36,795 nucleotides of DNA, taken from positions 1-36,795 of the forward strand of contig CAAGSA010000055.1 of assembly GCA_900772835.1 (NCBI GenBank). The letters run 5' to 3'. The stretch comes from an uncultured Prevotella sp. (GTDB lineage Bacteria; Bacteroidota; Bacteroidia; Bacteroidales; Bacteroidaceae). This document shows, piece after piece, positions 24,678-33,022 of this stretch. Each line of letters begins with the position of its first letter. Position 1 is the stretch's first letter. Both the position numbers and the translations under genes were made by a program. The notes under the pieces were generated by a model. The model did no database searches and was not told where the DNA came from. It saw only the letters and a program-made list of their open reading frames with translations.

Positions 24678-26801
24678 ATGAATTTCTTAAAAAAGACAGT
24701 ATTTGCTTTTGTTGCCGCTCTCGCGGCACAGACGGTGTCGGCTGCCGATGACCTCTTCGGCAGAATTGCCATGGAAGGTGTAGACATCATCAGCAGCGTT
24801 ACGTATCTGAAGATTAATGCCTATGATGCAGGAGAGCCAGGCTACTACCGATTCAGCTACGACAACATGTATCAGGCACACACAACGGAACCTCTGCAGC
24901 AGGTAATGGTGGCGGGAGGCTCAACCTATCACGACGGAAAGATTTATGCCTGCGAGTATGACAACAGCTTCCGCGTAGACCTGCAGAAACCGCGTTGGGT
25001 AATCTACGACGCGAAGACGTTCAAGCGTCTGACAGACATTGAAAAGGGCGACAACTACGACTGCACATTGCAGAGCATCACATACGACCCGACAACCGAC
25101 AAGATATACGGCATCAAGCAGAAGTCGGCTATGGAATACTGCCTCGTGGAAATAGACCCCGCTACAGGCGACAACAAGCAGATAGGCAAAGTGCTCGACA
25201 ACCGCTACAGATACAAGACCATCGGATGCGACAAGAAGGGACAGCTCTACATTATATATATGGAGAGCGTGGACAACGACAGCGAGAGCAGCGACGTGTG
25301 GTATCTTGACAAGGTGCGCAAGGGCGACGGACGAATGGTTAGAGTGAACACCATTTCAATGGAAAACCTGCTCGATGGCGACTACTATATCAACGATACA
25401 CGCCGCCAGTCGCTCTTCTGCAACTTCCAGACGGGACTGATGTACTGGATATACCCAAGCTCAAGTAGCTATCTGTATCAGGAAGTGACGAACATCGTGG
25501 AGCTGAACACCGTGACGGCGGTGGGTACGCTGAAGGCATACGACACGAAGACTGTGCTCACCAGCGGAGCATTCTTCGTAGAGCCTGACGGCAAAGCTCC
25601 GGCTATAATCTCCGATTTTGCCTTCGAACCGAACACTCCGGCAGGACTCACAGGAAAGCTCATGTTCACTATGCCGGCAAAGGCATACGACGGAACTGAC
25701 CTCAGCGGAGAGCAGACTGTAGTAGTGAAGGAAGGCGACAAGGTAATCGTTGACTCAAAGGCCATGCCTGGCAAGGAGTTCATCAGCGACGACATTACCT
25801 TCACCAACGAAATGCACAAAATCACAATCACCATATCGAATGCAGCCGGAGAGGGACCGACCGTGAAGCGCGAGTTCTTCGTGGGCTACGATATACCGAC
25901 GGAATGTACAAACGTGAAGCTCGTTGCCGACGGACTGAAGACTATCCTCACATGGGATGCTCCTACAGTGGGAGTGAACGGTTCGCCTGTAGACAAGGAA
26001 AACCTGACCTACAAGGTGGTGCGCTATCCGTATGAGGTGACTGTGGCTGAGGGTCTGAAGGATTGCCGGTTCGAGGAAACACATCCGGAGGATATGACAC
26101 GCTATGTATATATGGTTACTCCGAGCGTGGGACAGGCTAACGGCAAGGGTGTGTTCTCAAACAACCTCATCGTGGGTACTCCGCTCGACGTGCCTTACGG
26201 TGGTCCGTTCATGGGTCCGGAGGATATGATAAACTATTACACTATCCTGGATGCCAACGGCGACAAGAACTCATGGAAATACGCAGTGGAGCAGGGTAGT
26301 GCCGTATACCAGTTCTCTCCATACGTGGCTGCCGACGATTGGCTTATCTCTCCTCCTGTAAACTACAAGAAGGGCAAGACATACACACTTACTTTCAGTG
26401 CTCACTCTGTGCTTGAGGACTATCTGGAGGAAATGGTGGTTACATTCGGAAATGAAAGAACACCGGAAGCTCAGTCGCAGGTTCTGCTCGACCTCAAACC
26501 TGTGCCGATGCCACCAAGCGCATCAAGAGACAATGTGTATAACGTTGACTTCACAGTGCCTGCCGACGGCGTTTACTACTATGGATTCCATTGTGTAACT
26601 CCTGCATACCACGGAAACCTCTTCCTCCACGACATTATGGTGAAAGAGAAGAAGGAAACGTCAATCAAGGCTGACTATGTTGATGGTGAGAAGGCTGCAT
26701 TCATCACAAACGTGAGCGGTCAGCGCACTGCAGGATTGCAGAAGGGCGTGAACATCGTGAAGATGGAAAACGGAACAACAAAGAAGGTGGTAATCGAATA
26801 A
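24678..26801 (+). CDS. Secreted protein with propeller-like, FN3-like and adhesin-like domains and sorting tail
   Basis: A 707-residue protein with a signal peptide (MNFLKKTVFAFVAALAAQTVSA). The N-terminal part (about 40-310) has repeated blades such as STYHDGKIYACEYDN, LQSITYDPTTDKIYGI and CDKKGQLYIIYM, suggesting a beta-propeller. Two FN3-like regions follow (about 315-400 and 410-505: FAFEPNTPAGLTGKLMFT, then NVKLVADGLKTILTWDAP). Next is one choice-of-anchor J-like module (about 510-655) with ADDWLISPPVNYKKGKTY and DGVYYYGFHC, closely resembling modules of the preceding protein. The end (ITNVSGQRTAGLQKGVNIV, then KKVVIE) is a short Prevotella-style sorting tail. The two adjacent proteins are probably exported by the same route and may share a ligand. 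A terminator follows at 26822-26867. Confidence 0.82.
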   Translation: MNFLKKTVFAFVAALAAQTVSAADDLFGRIAMEGVDIISSVTYLKINAYDAGEPGYYRFSYDNMYQAHTTEPLQQVMVAGGSTYHDGKIYACEYDNSFRVDLQKPRWVIYDAKTFKRLTDIEKGDNYDCTLQSITYDPTTDKIYGIKQKSAMEYCLVEIDPATGDNKQIGKVLDNRYRYKTIGCDKKGQLYIIYMESVDNDSESSDVWYLDKVRKGDGRMVRVNTISMENLLDGDYYINDTRRQSLFCNFQTGLMYWIYPSSSSYLYQEVTNIVELNTVTAVGTLKAYDTKTVLTSGAFFVEPDGKAPAIISDFAFEPNTPAGLTGKLMFTMPAKAYDGTDLSGEQTVVVKEGDKVIVDSKAMPGKEFISDDITFTNEMHKITITISNAAGEGPTVKREFFVGYDIPTECTNVKLVADGLKTILTWDAPTVGVNGSPVDKENLTYKVVRYPYEVTVAEGLKDCRFEETHPEDMTRYVYMVTPSVGQANGKGVFSNNLIVGTPLDVPYGGPFMGPEDMINYYTILDANGDKNSWKYAVEQGSAVYQFSPYVAADDWLISPPVNYKKGKTYTLTFSAHSVLEDYLEEMVVTFGNERTPEAQSQVLLDLKPVPMPPSASRDNVYNVDFTVPADGVYYYGFHCVTPAYHGNLFLHDIMVKEKKETSIKADYVDGEKAAFITNVSGQRTAGLQKGVNIVKMENGTTKKVVIE

Positions 26802-26821
26802 TCCATCTCTTCTAAATCAAT

Positions 26822-26867
26822 AAAATAGGGGGTAAATGCTAATCATTGGTGTTTATCTCCTATTTTT
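26822..26867 (+). terminator. Terminator of the second surface protein gene
   Basis: AAAATAGGGGGTAAA (26822-26836) pairs with TTTATCTCCTATTTT (26852-26866), with two G-U pairs, and the T-run closes the stem. It lies 20 bases after the stop at 26801. Confidence 0.75.
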
Positions 26868-26960
26868 ATGTTTGAAGGTTTGTTGGCTTACTTTTGTGTT
26901 TTGAAGGCTTGTTATCGTGTTTATCGGTATGTTTTATGTTTGCGGTTTTTTTTACTTTTC

Positions 26961-27530
26961 CTAAAAGCCTCTTTGTTTGCGTCTTTCATTGTACATTTGT
27001 TCCTTTATTCCGCCATTGTTCTTGAAATATTTTTTCTGCCATTCTATGAGTCCTTTTATCATCACGTCGGTTTGCATAATCAGAGTGATGGCAATATTGC
27101 AGATGGTTTCGGGGGAACGTTCTTTGATTTTCTTCCTGTAGTCTTCTGGATTGTTGTGGTTGCGGCAGTAGTGTCGTGTCTGTTCAGCTTGTGGGGAGTT
27201 CAGATCCCATTGTTTGAGGTTGTGTACGCGCAGATAGTCTTTGTAGTCTTCAAGCAGTTCGTGCAGGCTGGCGCGGTTCACATTGGTAAGTTTGATTTCC
27301 ATTTCCGTAGATGTGATGCCGTCAATATTCCCTTCTACGATATTCTGTTTTCCAGAGCGTGCGGCTTGTATCATTTGGTCGATGGTGCGGTCGCCGCGTT
27401 CCAGATAGGTGTGTGCAAAATAGTACGTGATGTCGTAGATTATCACGGCTTTCTGATAGCAGATGAGTGTGTTGTAGTTTTTCCCCTGGCGGATAAAGTA
27501 GGGGTCGGATGAGTGTTTTTTGTGTTCCAT
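26961..27530 (-). CDS. Four-helix-bundle protein with suffix domain
   Basis: A 189-residue soluble protein. The first part (about 15-110) is a four-helix bundle of the S23/23S rRNA-intervening-sequence type: CYQKAVIIYDITYYFAHTYL, then RTIDQMIQAARSGKQNIVEGN and LTNVNRASLHELLEDYKDYL. The conserved R-S-x-x-N-I-x-E-G core of this family is present as RSGKQNIVEGN. The C-terminal stretch (about 130-180), ETICNIAITLIMQTDVMIKG and LIEWQKKYFKNNGGI, matches the suffix domain that accompanies this bundle in Bacteroidetes. Its molecular role is not established. Here it is a single gene, not within an rRNA operon, separated from plsC by a 159-bp repeat-rich gap. Confidence 0.85.
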   Translation of the reverse strand: MEHKKHSSDPYFIRQGKNYNTLICYQKAVIIYDITYYFAHTYLERGDRTIDQMIQAARSGKQNIVEGNIDGITSTEMEIKLTNVNRASLHELLEDYKDYLRVHNLKQWDLNSPQAEQTRHYCRNHNNPEDYRKKIKERSPETICNIAITLIMQTDVMIKGLIEWQKKYFKNNGGIKEQMYNERRKQRGF

Positions 27531-27588
27531 AGTTTCTTGATTGAGATTTAAAGGTGTTTTTTTTATTGATTATTGTTTTATTTTAATT

Positions 27589-27673
27589 GGCATAATAGGC
27601 ATATTATGCATAAGATGCCTATTATGCCCAATATGCCTCTTCTTTATGCCAGATACGCCTCCTTCTTTATGCC
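27589..27673. repeat. Perfect 14-bp inverted repeat followed by a 12-bp direct repeat
   Basis: GGCATAATAGGCAT (27589-27602) pairs perfectly with ATGCCTATTATGCC (27615-27628) around a 12-base loop. Next to it, CTTCTTTATGCC occurs at 27639-27650 and again at 27662-27673, 23 bases apart. All share the TATGCC core. There is no T-run after the hairpin on either strand. Confidence 0.8.
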
Positions 27674-27689
27674 CATTCTCTCCCATTCC

Positions 27690-28448
27690 CTACTGGTCCG
27701 GATTCTCCACAAATCCCTGGTACTCCTTGTCGAGTCCAGCCATAATGGCATTGTAGCATTCGTTCATGCGGCGTGTTATGTCTTCAGCTCCCTGTCCTTC
27801 AGGATAGATGGGCTTGTGGACAGTGAGCTTGAGCGGATGCCATGTAACCCATTTGCCGTCGCGCATACGAGGCATTATATCGAACGAACCATTGATGGTG
27901 AGCGGAAGGATTGGCAGCTGCAGTTCGTCGGCAAGCATGAAGGCACCACGGCGGAACACACCCATATGTCCGGTGAAGCTTCGTGCTCCTTCGGGGAATA
28001 CCACCAGGCTCATGCCGCCACGCAGTGTGGCACGAGCCTTGTCGTATGTCTCCTTCACTTTTCGTGGACCGCGCTTGTCAACGAATATCTGATGCGACTT
28101 CTCGCACGCAAAACCCACGAACGGCACACGGCGCAGCTGGTGCTTCATCATCCACTTGAACTGTCTGCCGAGGAAACCGAAGATGAGGAATATATCGAAG
28201 GAGCCCTGATGGTTTGCCGCAATGACATACGATTCGTTCTCTTTCATGTTCTCCCTGCCCTCAACTTTGACTGGAATCAGAAGCAGGCGTATGATGGCCT
28301 GTCCCCACCATTTGCCTGGGTAATAGCCCCAGAAATGTCCGCCTCCGAGCGAGCATCCGATTATTACCATAAGTGATATCATCACTGTCCAGATGAGCAG
28401 CAGCGGTATGGCGAAGCATAACTGATAGAGTCTGTATAGATACTTCAT
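27690..28448 (-). CDS. plsC: 1-acyl-sn-glycerol-3-phosphate acyltransferase (PlsC-type)
   Basis: A 252-residue membrane enzyme with one or two N-terminal helices (about residues 8-35). It has the acyltransferase motifs: NHQGSFD (the H-x4-D catalytic pair, His80 and Asp85), a central KRGPRK segment near 125-130, FPEGARS (151-157), and a later PILPLTINGSFD motif. It transfers an acyl chain to the sn-2 position of lysophosphatidic acid to make phosphatidic acid at the inner membrane. Other lysophospholipid or ornithine-lipid acyltransferases share these motifs, so the exact acceptor is inferred. It is the second gene of a two-gene operon, 19 bases after the glycosyltransferase stop. Confidence 0.9.
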   Translation of the reverse strand: MKYLYRLYQLCFAIPLLLIWTVMISLMVIIGCSLGGGHFWGYYPGKWWGQAIIRLLLIPVKVEGRENMKENESYVIAANHQGSFDIFLIFGFLGRQFKWMMKHQLRRVPFVGFACEKSHQIFVDKRGPRKVKETYDKARATLRGGMSLVVFPEGARSFTGHMGVFRRGAFMLADELQLPILPLTINGSFDIMPRMRDGKWVTWHPLKLTVHKPIYPEGQGAEDITRRMNECYNAIMAGLDKEYQGFVENPDQ

Positions 28449-28467
28449 GGCTTGAGTTCAGATTTTG

Positions 28468-29214
28468 TTAGTGTTGCTTTATTTTCGGATATTTCCTTGT
28501 CCATCCGTCCCAACGCAGGCGCATCACTCCGAAGAATGCCTCGCCGAAGATTCCTCCGTTCATCTTCGACACACCCTCGCGGCGGTTGATGAAGATTACC
28601 GGCACCTCCTTTATCTTGAATCCGATCTTGTGAGCCGTGTATTTCATCTCGATTTGGAAGGCATAGCCCTTGAAGCGGATTTTGTCCAGCTCGATGGTTT
28701 CGAGCACGCGGCGTTTGTAGCATTTGAATCCGGCCGTGGTGTCGTGCACCTTGAATCCGGTTACGAATCTAACGTATTTCGATGCGAAATAGCTCATCAG
28801 CACTCTGCCGATAGGCCAGTTCACGACATTCACTCCGCTCACGTATCTCGAACCGATAGCCACATCGTAGCCCTCGTCGTGGCAGGCGGAGTAGAGGCGC
28901 GGCAGGTCGTTGGGGTCGTGGCTGAAGTCGGCATCCATCTCGAAGATGTATTCATACTTCTGCTGCAGAGCCCATTTGAATCCGGTTATGTAAGCCGTGC
29001 CCAGTCCGAGCTTTCCGCTTCGTTCGATGATGTTCAGTCTGTCCTTGAACTCTTCGGCAATCAGTCTTTTCACTACGCCTGCTGTGCCGTCGGGCGAACC
29101 GTCGTCGATTACGAGTATGTCGAATGCCTTGTTCAGTGCGAACACCGCACGTATGATTTTCTCAATATTCTCAATCTCGTTATATGTCGGGATTATTACA
29201 ATGCTGTCACTCAT
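28468..29214 (-). CDS. Family 2 glycosyltransferase, polyprenyl-phosphate mannosyltransferase-like
   Basis: A 248-residue enzyme from the ATG at 29214; the in-frame upstream start at 29253 overlaps a promoter box and lacks conserved sequence. It is a single GT-A domain: IPTYNE at the start, DDGSPDGT (Asp37-Thr44), GKLGLGTAYITGFKWAL, the metal-binding DAD (94-96, in MDADFSHDP), SRYVSG and the NRREGVSKMN segment. This pattern fits polyprenol or dolichyl-phosphate mannose/glucose synthases, which move a sugar from a nucleotide donor to a lipid phosphate. It has no C-terminal membrane domain, like the short form of these enzymes. It is the first gene of an operon with plsC, so lipid-linked sugar and phospholipid synthesis are coupled here. 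Confidence 0.88.
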   Translation of the reverse strand: MSDSIVIIPTYNEIENIEKIIRAVFALNKAFDILVIDDGSPDGTAGVVKRLIAEEFKDRLNIIERSGKLGLGTAYITGFKWALQQKYEYIFEMDADFSHDPNDLPRLYSACHDEGYDVAIGSRYVSGVNVVNWPIGRVLMSYFASKYVRFVTGFKVHDTTAGFKCYKRRVLETIELDKIRFKGYAFQIEMKYTAHKIGFKIKEVPVIFINRREGVSKMNGGIFGEAFFGVMRLRWDGWTRKYPKIKQH

Positions 29215-29248
29215 AATTCTTCTTTTTACCTTTATATAATGAAAATAG

Positions 29249-29400
29249 TGCAAAGATAGTGCAAGGTGAGTGCAATGGAGCTTGCTTCGATTGACGAACC
29301 GTCGCCTATCTTATGCAAAGATAATGCAAACCGAATGCAGAACAACAAGCTTGCTTGGTTGTTATGCTAAGGTGCAGCTTATCTTATGCAAAGATAATAA
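29249..29400. repeat. Tandem intergenic element, about 65-73 bp units
   Basis: Two related units lie head to tail at 29249-29313 and 29314-29386, with the start of a third at 29387-29400. Each begins TGCAAAGATA, has a second TGCAA then a GA(A/G)TGCA step, and an AGCTTGCTT-centred imperfect hairpin (for example AACAACAAGC with GCTTGGTTGTT), and ends TATCTTA or a near form. On the reverse strand each unit start supplies a TATCTTTG box. It lies between the divergent glycosyltransferase and mfd genes. Confidence 0.8.
29316..29345 (-). promoter_or_regulatory. Promoter within the tandem element, directed to the glycosyltransferase operon
   Basis: On the reverse strand TTG (29345-29343) and TATCTTTG (29323-29316) are separated by 19 bases, an exact fit to the Bacteroidetes consensus. 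It would give a leader of about 95 bases to the ATG at 29214. A second TATCTTTG at 29258-29251, nearer the gene, lacks a TTG at the right spacing. Confidence 0.5.
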
Positions 29401-29536
29401 TAAAAATGAAAGTGCAGGGAAAAGAATAACAAAATACACGTTAATTCTACAATTTTTTTGATTAACTTCGCACCCTGTTTAATATATATAAGGTATAACC
29501 AATGTTATTTGGTATGCCAAGAAAGAAGACAAATAG

Positions 29537-32500
29537 ATGGAAATTCAGAAACTTCTCGACTTGTATTCAGCTTCGCCCCTTACGGAAGCATTGCTGCATG
29601 CCGTAGGCGATAGCGCCATAAAGACGGTTTCCCTGCGCGGACTGAACGCTTCGGCAACGCCGGTGCTTTTCGCTGCAATGCAGGGAAAGATGTGCCGTAC
29701 GCTGCTCTTCGTGCTTAATGATACCGAAGAGGCTGGATATTTTTACCACGACCTCACGCAGATGCTGGGCACGCAGAATGTACTCTTCTTCCCATCGGCA
29801 TATCGGCGCCAGGTGAAATACGGGCAGCGTGATGCTGCGAACGAGATTTTGCGCACCGAGGTGCTGAGCCGCATCTCTGACCTGAAGGATGGTTCTGCGC
29901 CGGACGGTAGCCGACAGGCGCTGTATATCGTGACCTGTCCCGAGGCGATGTCGGAGCTCGTAGTGTCGAACAAGCATCTCGACGACCGCAGGATAGTGCT
30001 GCGTGTAGGCGAGGAGAAAAACCTTGTGGAGTTGGAAAAGACCATGCGCACGTTCGGCTTCAAAGAGGTGGACTATGTGTATGAACCGGGACAATTCGCC
30101 GTCAGGGGAAGTATACTCGACGTGTATTCCTACAGTAACGAATATCCCTACCGAATAGACTTCTTCGGTGATGAGATAGACTCCATACGAACCTTCGAGG
30201 TGCAGACACAGTTGTCGAGGGCAAAGGTGGAGACTATGAACATCGTGCCGGAGCTTTCTGGGTTGGTGTCGGAGAAAGTCACATTCCTCACATTCCTCCC
30301 CGAGGATGCCGTGGTGGTGATGAAAGACATAACCTTTGCACACGACATAATCGACAATACCTACCGTGAAGGATTCTCTCAGCAGGCTCTGACCGAGAAA
30401 CTCGAAGGTGCCACCGAGATGGAACAGCACGTTATAATGCAGCAGATGAAGGCTGAAAACTCCCTCTGTTCCGGAACTATGTTCGCACAGGACATCGTGG
30501 GCTTCAAGCGTATAGAGTTCGGAGGCAGCCGGACAGGAACACCGCAGGCCACGATAACGTTCAACACCAGTGCCCAGCCGTTGTTCCACAAGAACTTCGA
30601 TCTGCTCACCAAAACTCTCGAAGATTATCTCCTTCAGGGCTATAGACTGTATATACTTGCCGACAGTCAGAAGCAGAATCAGCGCTTGCGCGACATCTTC
30701 GACGAGATGGCGCAGCATAAGAAACTTGCCGACGGCACAGAGGTGCCCACGACTCCCATTGCCTTTGAACCCGTAGACAAGACGCTGCATGGCGGATTTG
30801 CCGACAACAATCTGCGGATATGCGTCTTCACCGACCATCAGATATTCGACCGTTTCCATAAGTACAACCTCCGTTCCGATGCTGCACGCAGCGGAAAGAT
30901 GGCACTGACGATGAAGGAACTGCAGGAAATGGAGCCGGGCGACTATATCGTGCACGTGGATTTCGGCATAGGAAAGTTCGCCGGACTCGTGAGAGTGCCC
31001 GTAGGTGGCTCCTATCAGGAGATGATACGCATCGTGTATCAGAACAACGACATAGTGGACGTGAGCATCCACTCGCTCTACAAGATATCGAAATATAAAC
31101 GCCACGACAGCGAGAAGCCGCCGCGCCTGAGCACACTGGGCACTGGAGCCTGGGAACGTCTGAAAGAGAAGACGAAGAAGAAGATAAAGGATATAGCCCG
31201 AGACCTGATAAAGCTCTATGCCACACGTCGCCACCAAAAGGGCTACCAGTTCAGCGGCGATTCCTTCATGCAGCACGAACTGGAGGCAAGCTTCCTCTAC
31301 GAAGACACCCCCGACCAGCTGAAAGCAACAAACGACGTGAAGGCAGACATGGAGAGCAGTCGTCCGATGGACCGTCTCGTCTGCGGCGATGTGGGTTTCG
31401 GAAAGACAGAAGTGGCGATACGTGCCGCCTTCAAGGCTGCCTGCGACTCGAAGCAGGTGGCGGTGATGGTGCCCACCACGGTGCTTGCCTACCAGCATTT
31501 CCAGACATTCAACAGCCGTCTGAAGGATATGCCCGTCAGGGTGGACTATCTGTCGAGGGCGCGCAGCGCAAAGCAGACCAAACAGGTGCTTGCCGACCTT
31601 GAGCAGGGGAAGATAGACATCATCATCGGCACACACAAGCTTATAGGCAAGAGCGTGAAGTTCAAGGACCTCGGATTGCTCATTATCGACGAGGAACAGA
31701 AGTTCGGCGTATCCACAAAAGAGAAGCTGCGCAAGATGAAGACCAATGTCGATACGCTCACCATGTCGGCAACCCCGATACCGCGCACTCTGCAGTTCTC
31801 GCTGATGGGAGCACGCGACATGAGTATAATACAGACACCGCCGCCCAACCGCTTCCCCGTATGCACTGAGGTACATACCTTCGATGCAGAGGTAATCAAG
31901 GATGCCATAAACTTCGAGATGAGCCGCAACGGACAGGTGTTCTTCGTGAACGACCGTATCAGCAACCTGCCTGAGCTTGCAAATATCATTCGCCGCCACG
32001 TGCCCGATGCGAGAATCGCCATCGGACACGGGCAGATGAAGCCTGAAGAACTGGAAAAGATAGTGATGGGATTCATGAACTACGACTACGACGTGCTCCT
32101 CTCCACCACCATCATAAGCAACGGAATCGACATCAGCAATGCCAATACCATTATCGTGAACGATGCCCACCGCTTCGGACTCTCCGATCTCCATCAGATG
32201 CGAGGCAGAGTGGGGCGCAGCAACAAGAAGGCGTTCTGCTATCTGCTGGCACCGCCGCTTTCGGTGCTCTCGCAGGATGCGCGCCGCCGGCTGGAGGCTC
32301 TCGAAACCTTCTCCGACCTCGGTAGCGGCTTCAACCTTTCCATGCAGGACCTCGACATGCGCGGAGCCGGCAACCTGCTCGGTGCGGAGCAGAGCGGCTT
32401 CATGGAGGATCTCGGCTTCGAGACCTACCAAAAGATTCTGACGCAGGCGGTGACGGAACTGAAGAACGACGAGTTTGCCGATATGTATCACGAGCAGATT

Positions 32501-33004
32501 GCAGAAGGCAAGAAGCTCAGTGGCGACGAGTTCGTGGACGACTGTTCGGTGGAGAGCGACCTTGAGATGTTCTTCCCCGACCAGTATGTGCCCAGCAGCA
32601 GCGAGAGAATGCTTCTCTACCGCGAGCTCGACAACATCAGCAACGATGCCGACCTCGAACGCTACAAGGCGAATCTGAAAGACCGCTTTGGCGACATTCC
32701 CCACGAGGGTCTCGAACTGCTGCAGGTGGTGCCGCTGCGCCGCATAGGCAAGCGGCTCGGCTTCGAGAAGATAATGCTGAAGGGCGGAACGATGCAGATG
32801 CAGTTCGTGAGCAATCCCATGAGTGCCTACTACAAAAGCGAGGCGTTCGAGAAAGCCCTCTCCTACATAGGCAGCCATACGCAGCGCTGCAACATCAAGG
32901 AGAGCCGGGGCAAACGGTATATGACCGTTGCCAAGGTTGACACCGTGGGCAAAGCGGTGGAGATTCTGCGGGAGATTGACAATAAAGAAAATATTAACCA
33001 CTAA
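29537..33004 (+). CDS. mfd: Transcription-repair coupling factor Mfd
   Basis: A 1155-residue protein with the full Mfd layout. The UvrB-like N-terminal region comes first (about 10-330). Next is the CarD-like RNA polymerase interaction domain (about 462-530, MEPGDYIVHVDFGIGKFAGL). The superfamily 2 translocase follows, with Walker A GDVGFGKTE near 617, DEEQ near 718, SATPIPRTLQ, and the later ISNGIDISNANTII and QMRGRVGRS motifs. The C-terminal TRCF domain (about 1000-1120) ends the protein. Mfd binds RNA polymerase stalled at DNA damage, dislodges it and recruits UvrA. The length is normal. The symporter gene begins 18 bases after its stop in the same frame, so the two are probably co-transcribed. 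Confidence 0.97.
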   Translation: MEIQKLLDLYSASPLTEALLHAVGDSAIKTVSLRGLNASATPVLFAAMQGKMCRTLLFVLNDTEEAGYFYHDLTQMLGTQNVLFFPSAYRRQVKYGQRDAANEILRTEVLSRISDLKDGSAPDGSRQALYIVTCPEAMSELVVSNKHLDDRRIVLRVGEEKNLVELEKTMRTFGFKEVDYVYEPGQFAVRGSILDVYSYSNEYPYRIDFFGDEIDSIRTFEVQTQLSRAKVETMNIVPELSGLVSEKVTFLTFLPEDAVVVMKDITFAHDIIDNTYREGFSQQALTEKLEGATEMEQHVIMQQMKAENSLCSGTMFAQDIVGFKRIEFGGSRTGTPQATITFNTSAQPLFHKNFDLLTKTLEDYLLQGYRLYILADSQKQNQRLRDIFDEMAQHKKLADGTEVPTTPIAFEPVDKTLHGGFADNNLRICVFTDHQIFDRFHKYNLRSDAARSGKMALTMKELQEMEPGDYIVHVDFGIGKFAGLVRVPVGGSYQEMIRIVYQNNDIVDVSIHSLYKISKYKRHDSEKPPRLSTLGTGAWERLKEKTKKKIKDIARDLIKLYATRRHQKGYQFSGDSFMQHELEASFLYEDTPDQLKATNDVKADMESSRPMDRLVCGDVGFGKTEVAIRAAFKAACDSKQVAVMVPTTVLAYQHFQTFNSRLKDMPVRVDYLSRARSAKQTKQVLADLEQGKIDIIIGTHKLIGKSVKFKDLGLLIIDEEQKFGVSTKEKLRKMKTNVDTLTMSATPIPRTLQFSLMGARDMSIIQTPPPNRFPVCTEVHTFDAEVIKDAINFEMSRNGQVFFVNDRISNLPELANIIRRHVPDARIAIGHGQMKPEELEKIVMGFMNYDYDVLLSTTIISNGIDISNANTIIVNDAHRFGLSDLHQMRGRVGRSNKKAFCYLLAPPLSVLSQDARRRLEALETFSDLGSGFNLSMQDLDMRGAGNLLGAEQSGFMEDLGFETYQKILTQAVTELKNDEFADMYHEQIAEGKKLSGDEFVDDCSVESDLEMFFPDQYVPSSSERMLLYRELDNISNDADLERYKANLKDRFGDIPHEGLELLQVVPLRRIGKRLGFEKIMLKGGTMQMQFVSNPMSAYYKSEAFEKALSYIGSHTQRCNIKESRGKRYMTVAKVDTVGKAVEILREIDNKENINH

Positions 33005-33022
33005 TTAAAAACCACTACAACA

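Noticed and set aside
26868..27512. 214-codon plus-strand frame opposite the four-helix-bundle gene
   Set aside because: The reverse-strand protein has clear family motifs; the plus frame is its shadow.
26961..27530. Four-helix-bundle gene considered as an rRNA intervening-sequence element
   Set aside because: No rRNA sequence flanks it; it is a free-standing gene with the extra suffix domain.
27589..27628. Perfect inverted repeat considered as an intrinsic terminator for plsC
   Set aside because: On the reverse strand it is followed by A-rich, not T-rich, sequence, so it lacks the U-tract of an intrinsic terminator.
29567..33001. 1144-codon open frame antisense to mfd
   Set aside because: It mirrors mfd codons almost exactly, has no recognisable domain, and Mfd itself is certain; it is a by-product of codon bias.
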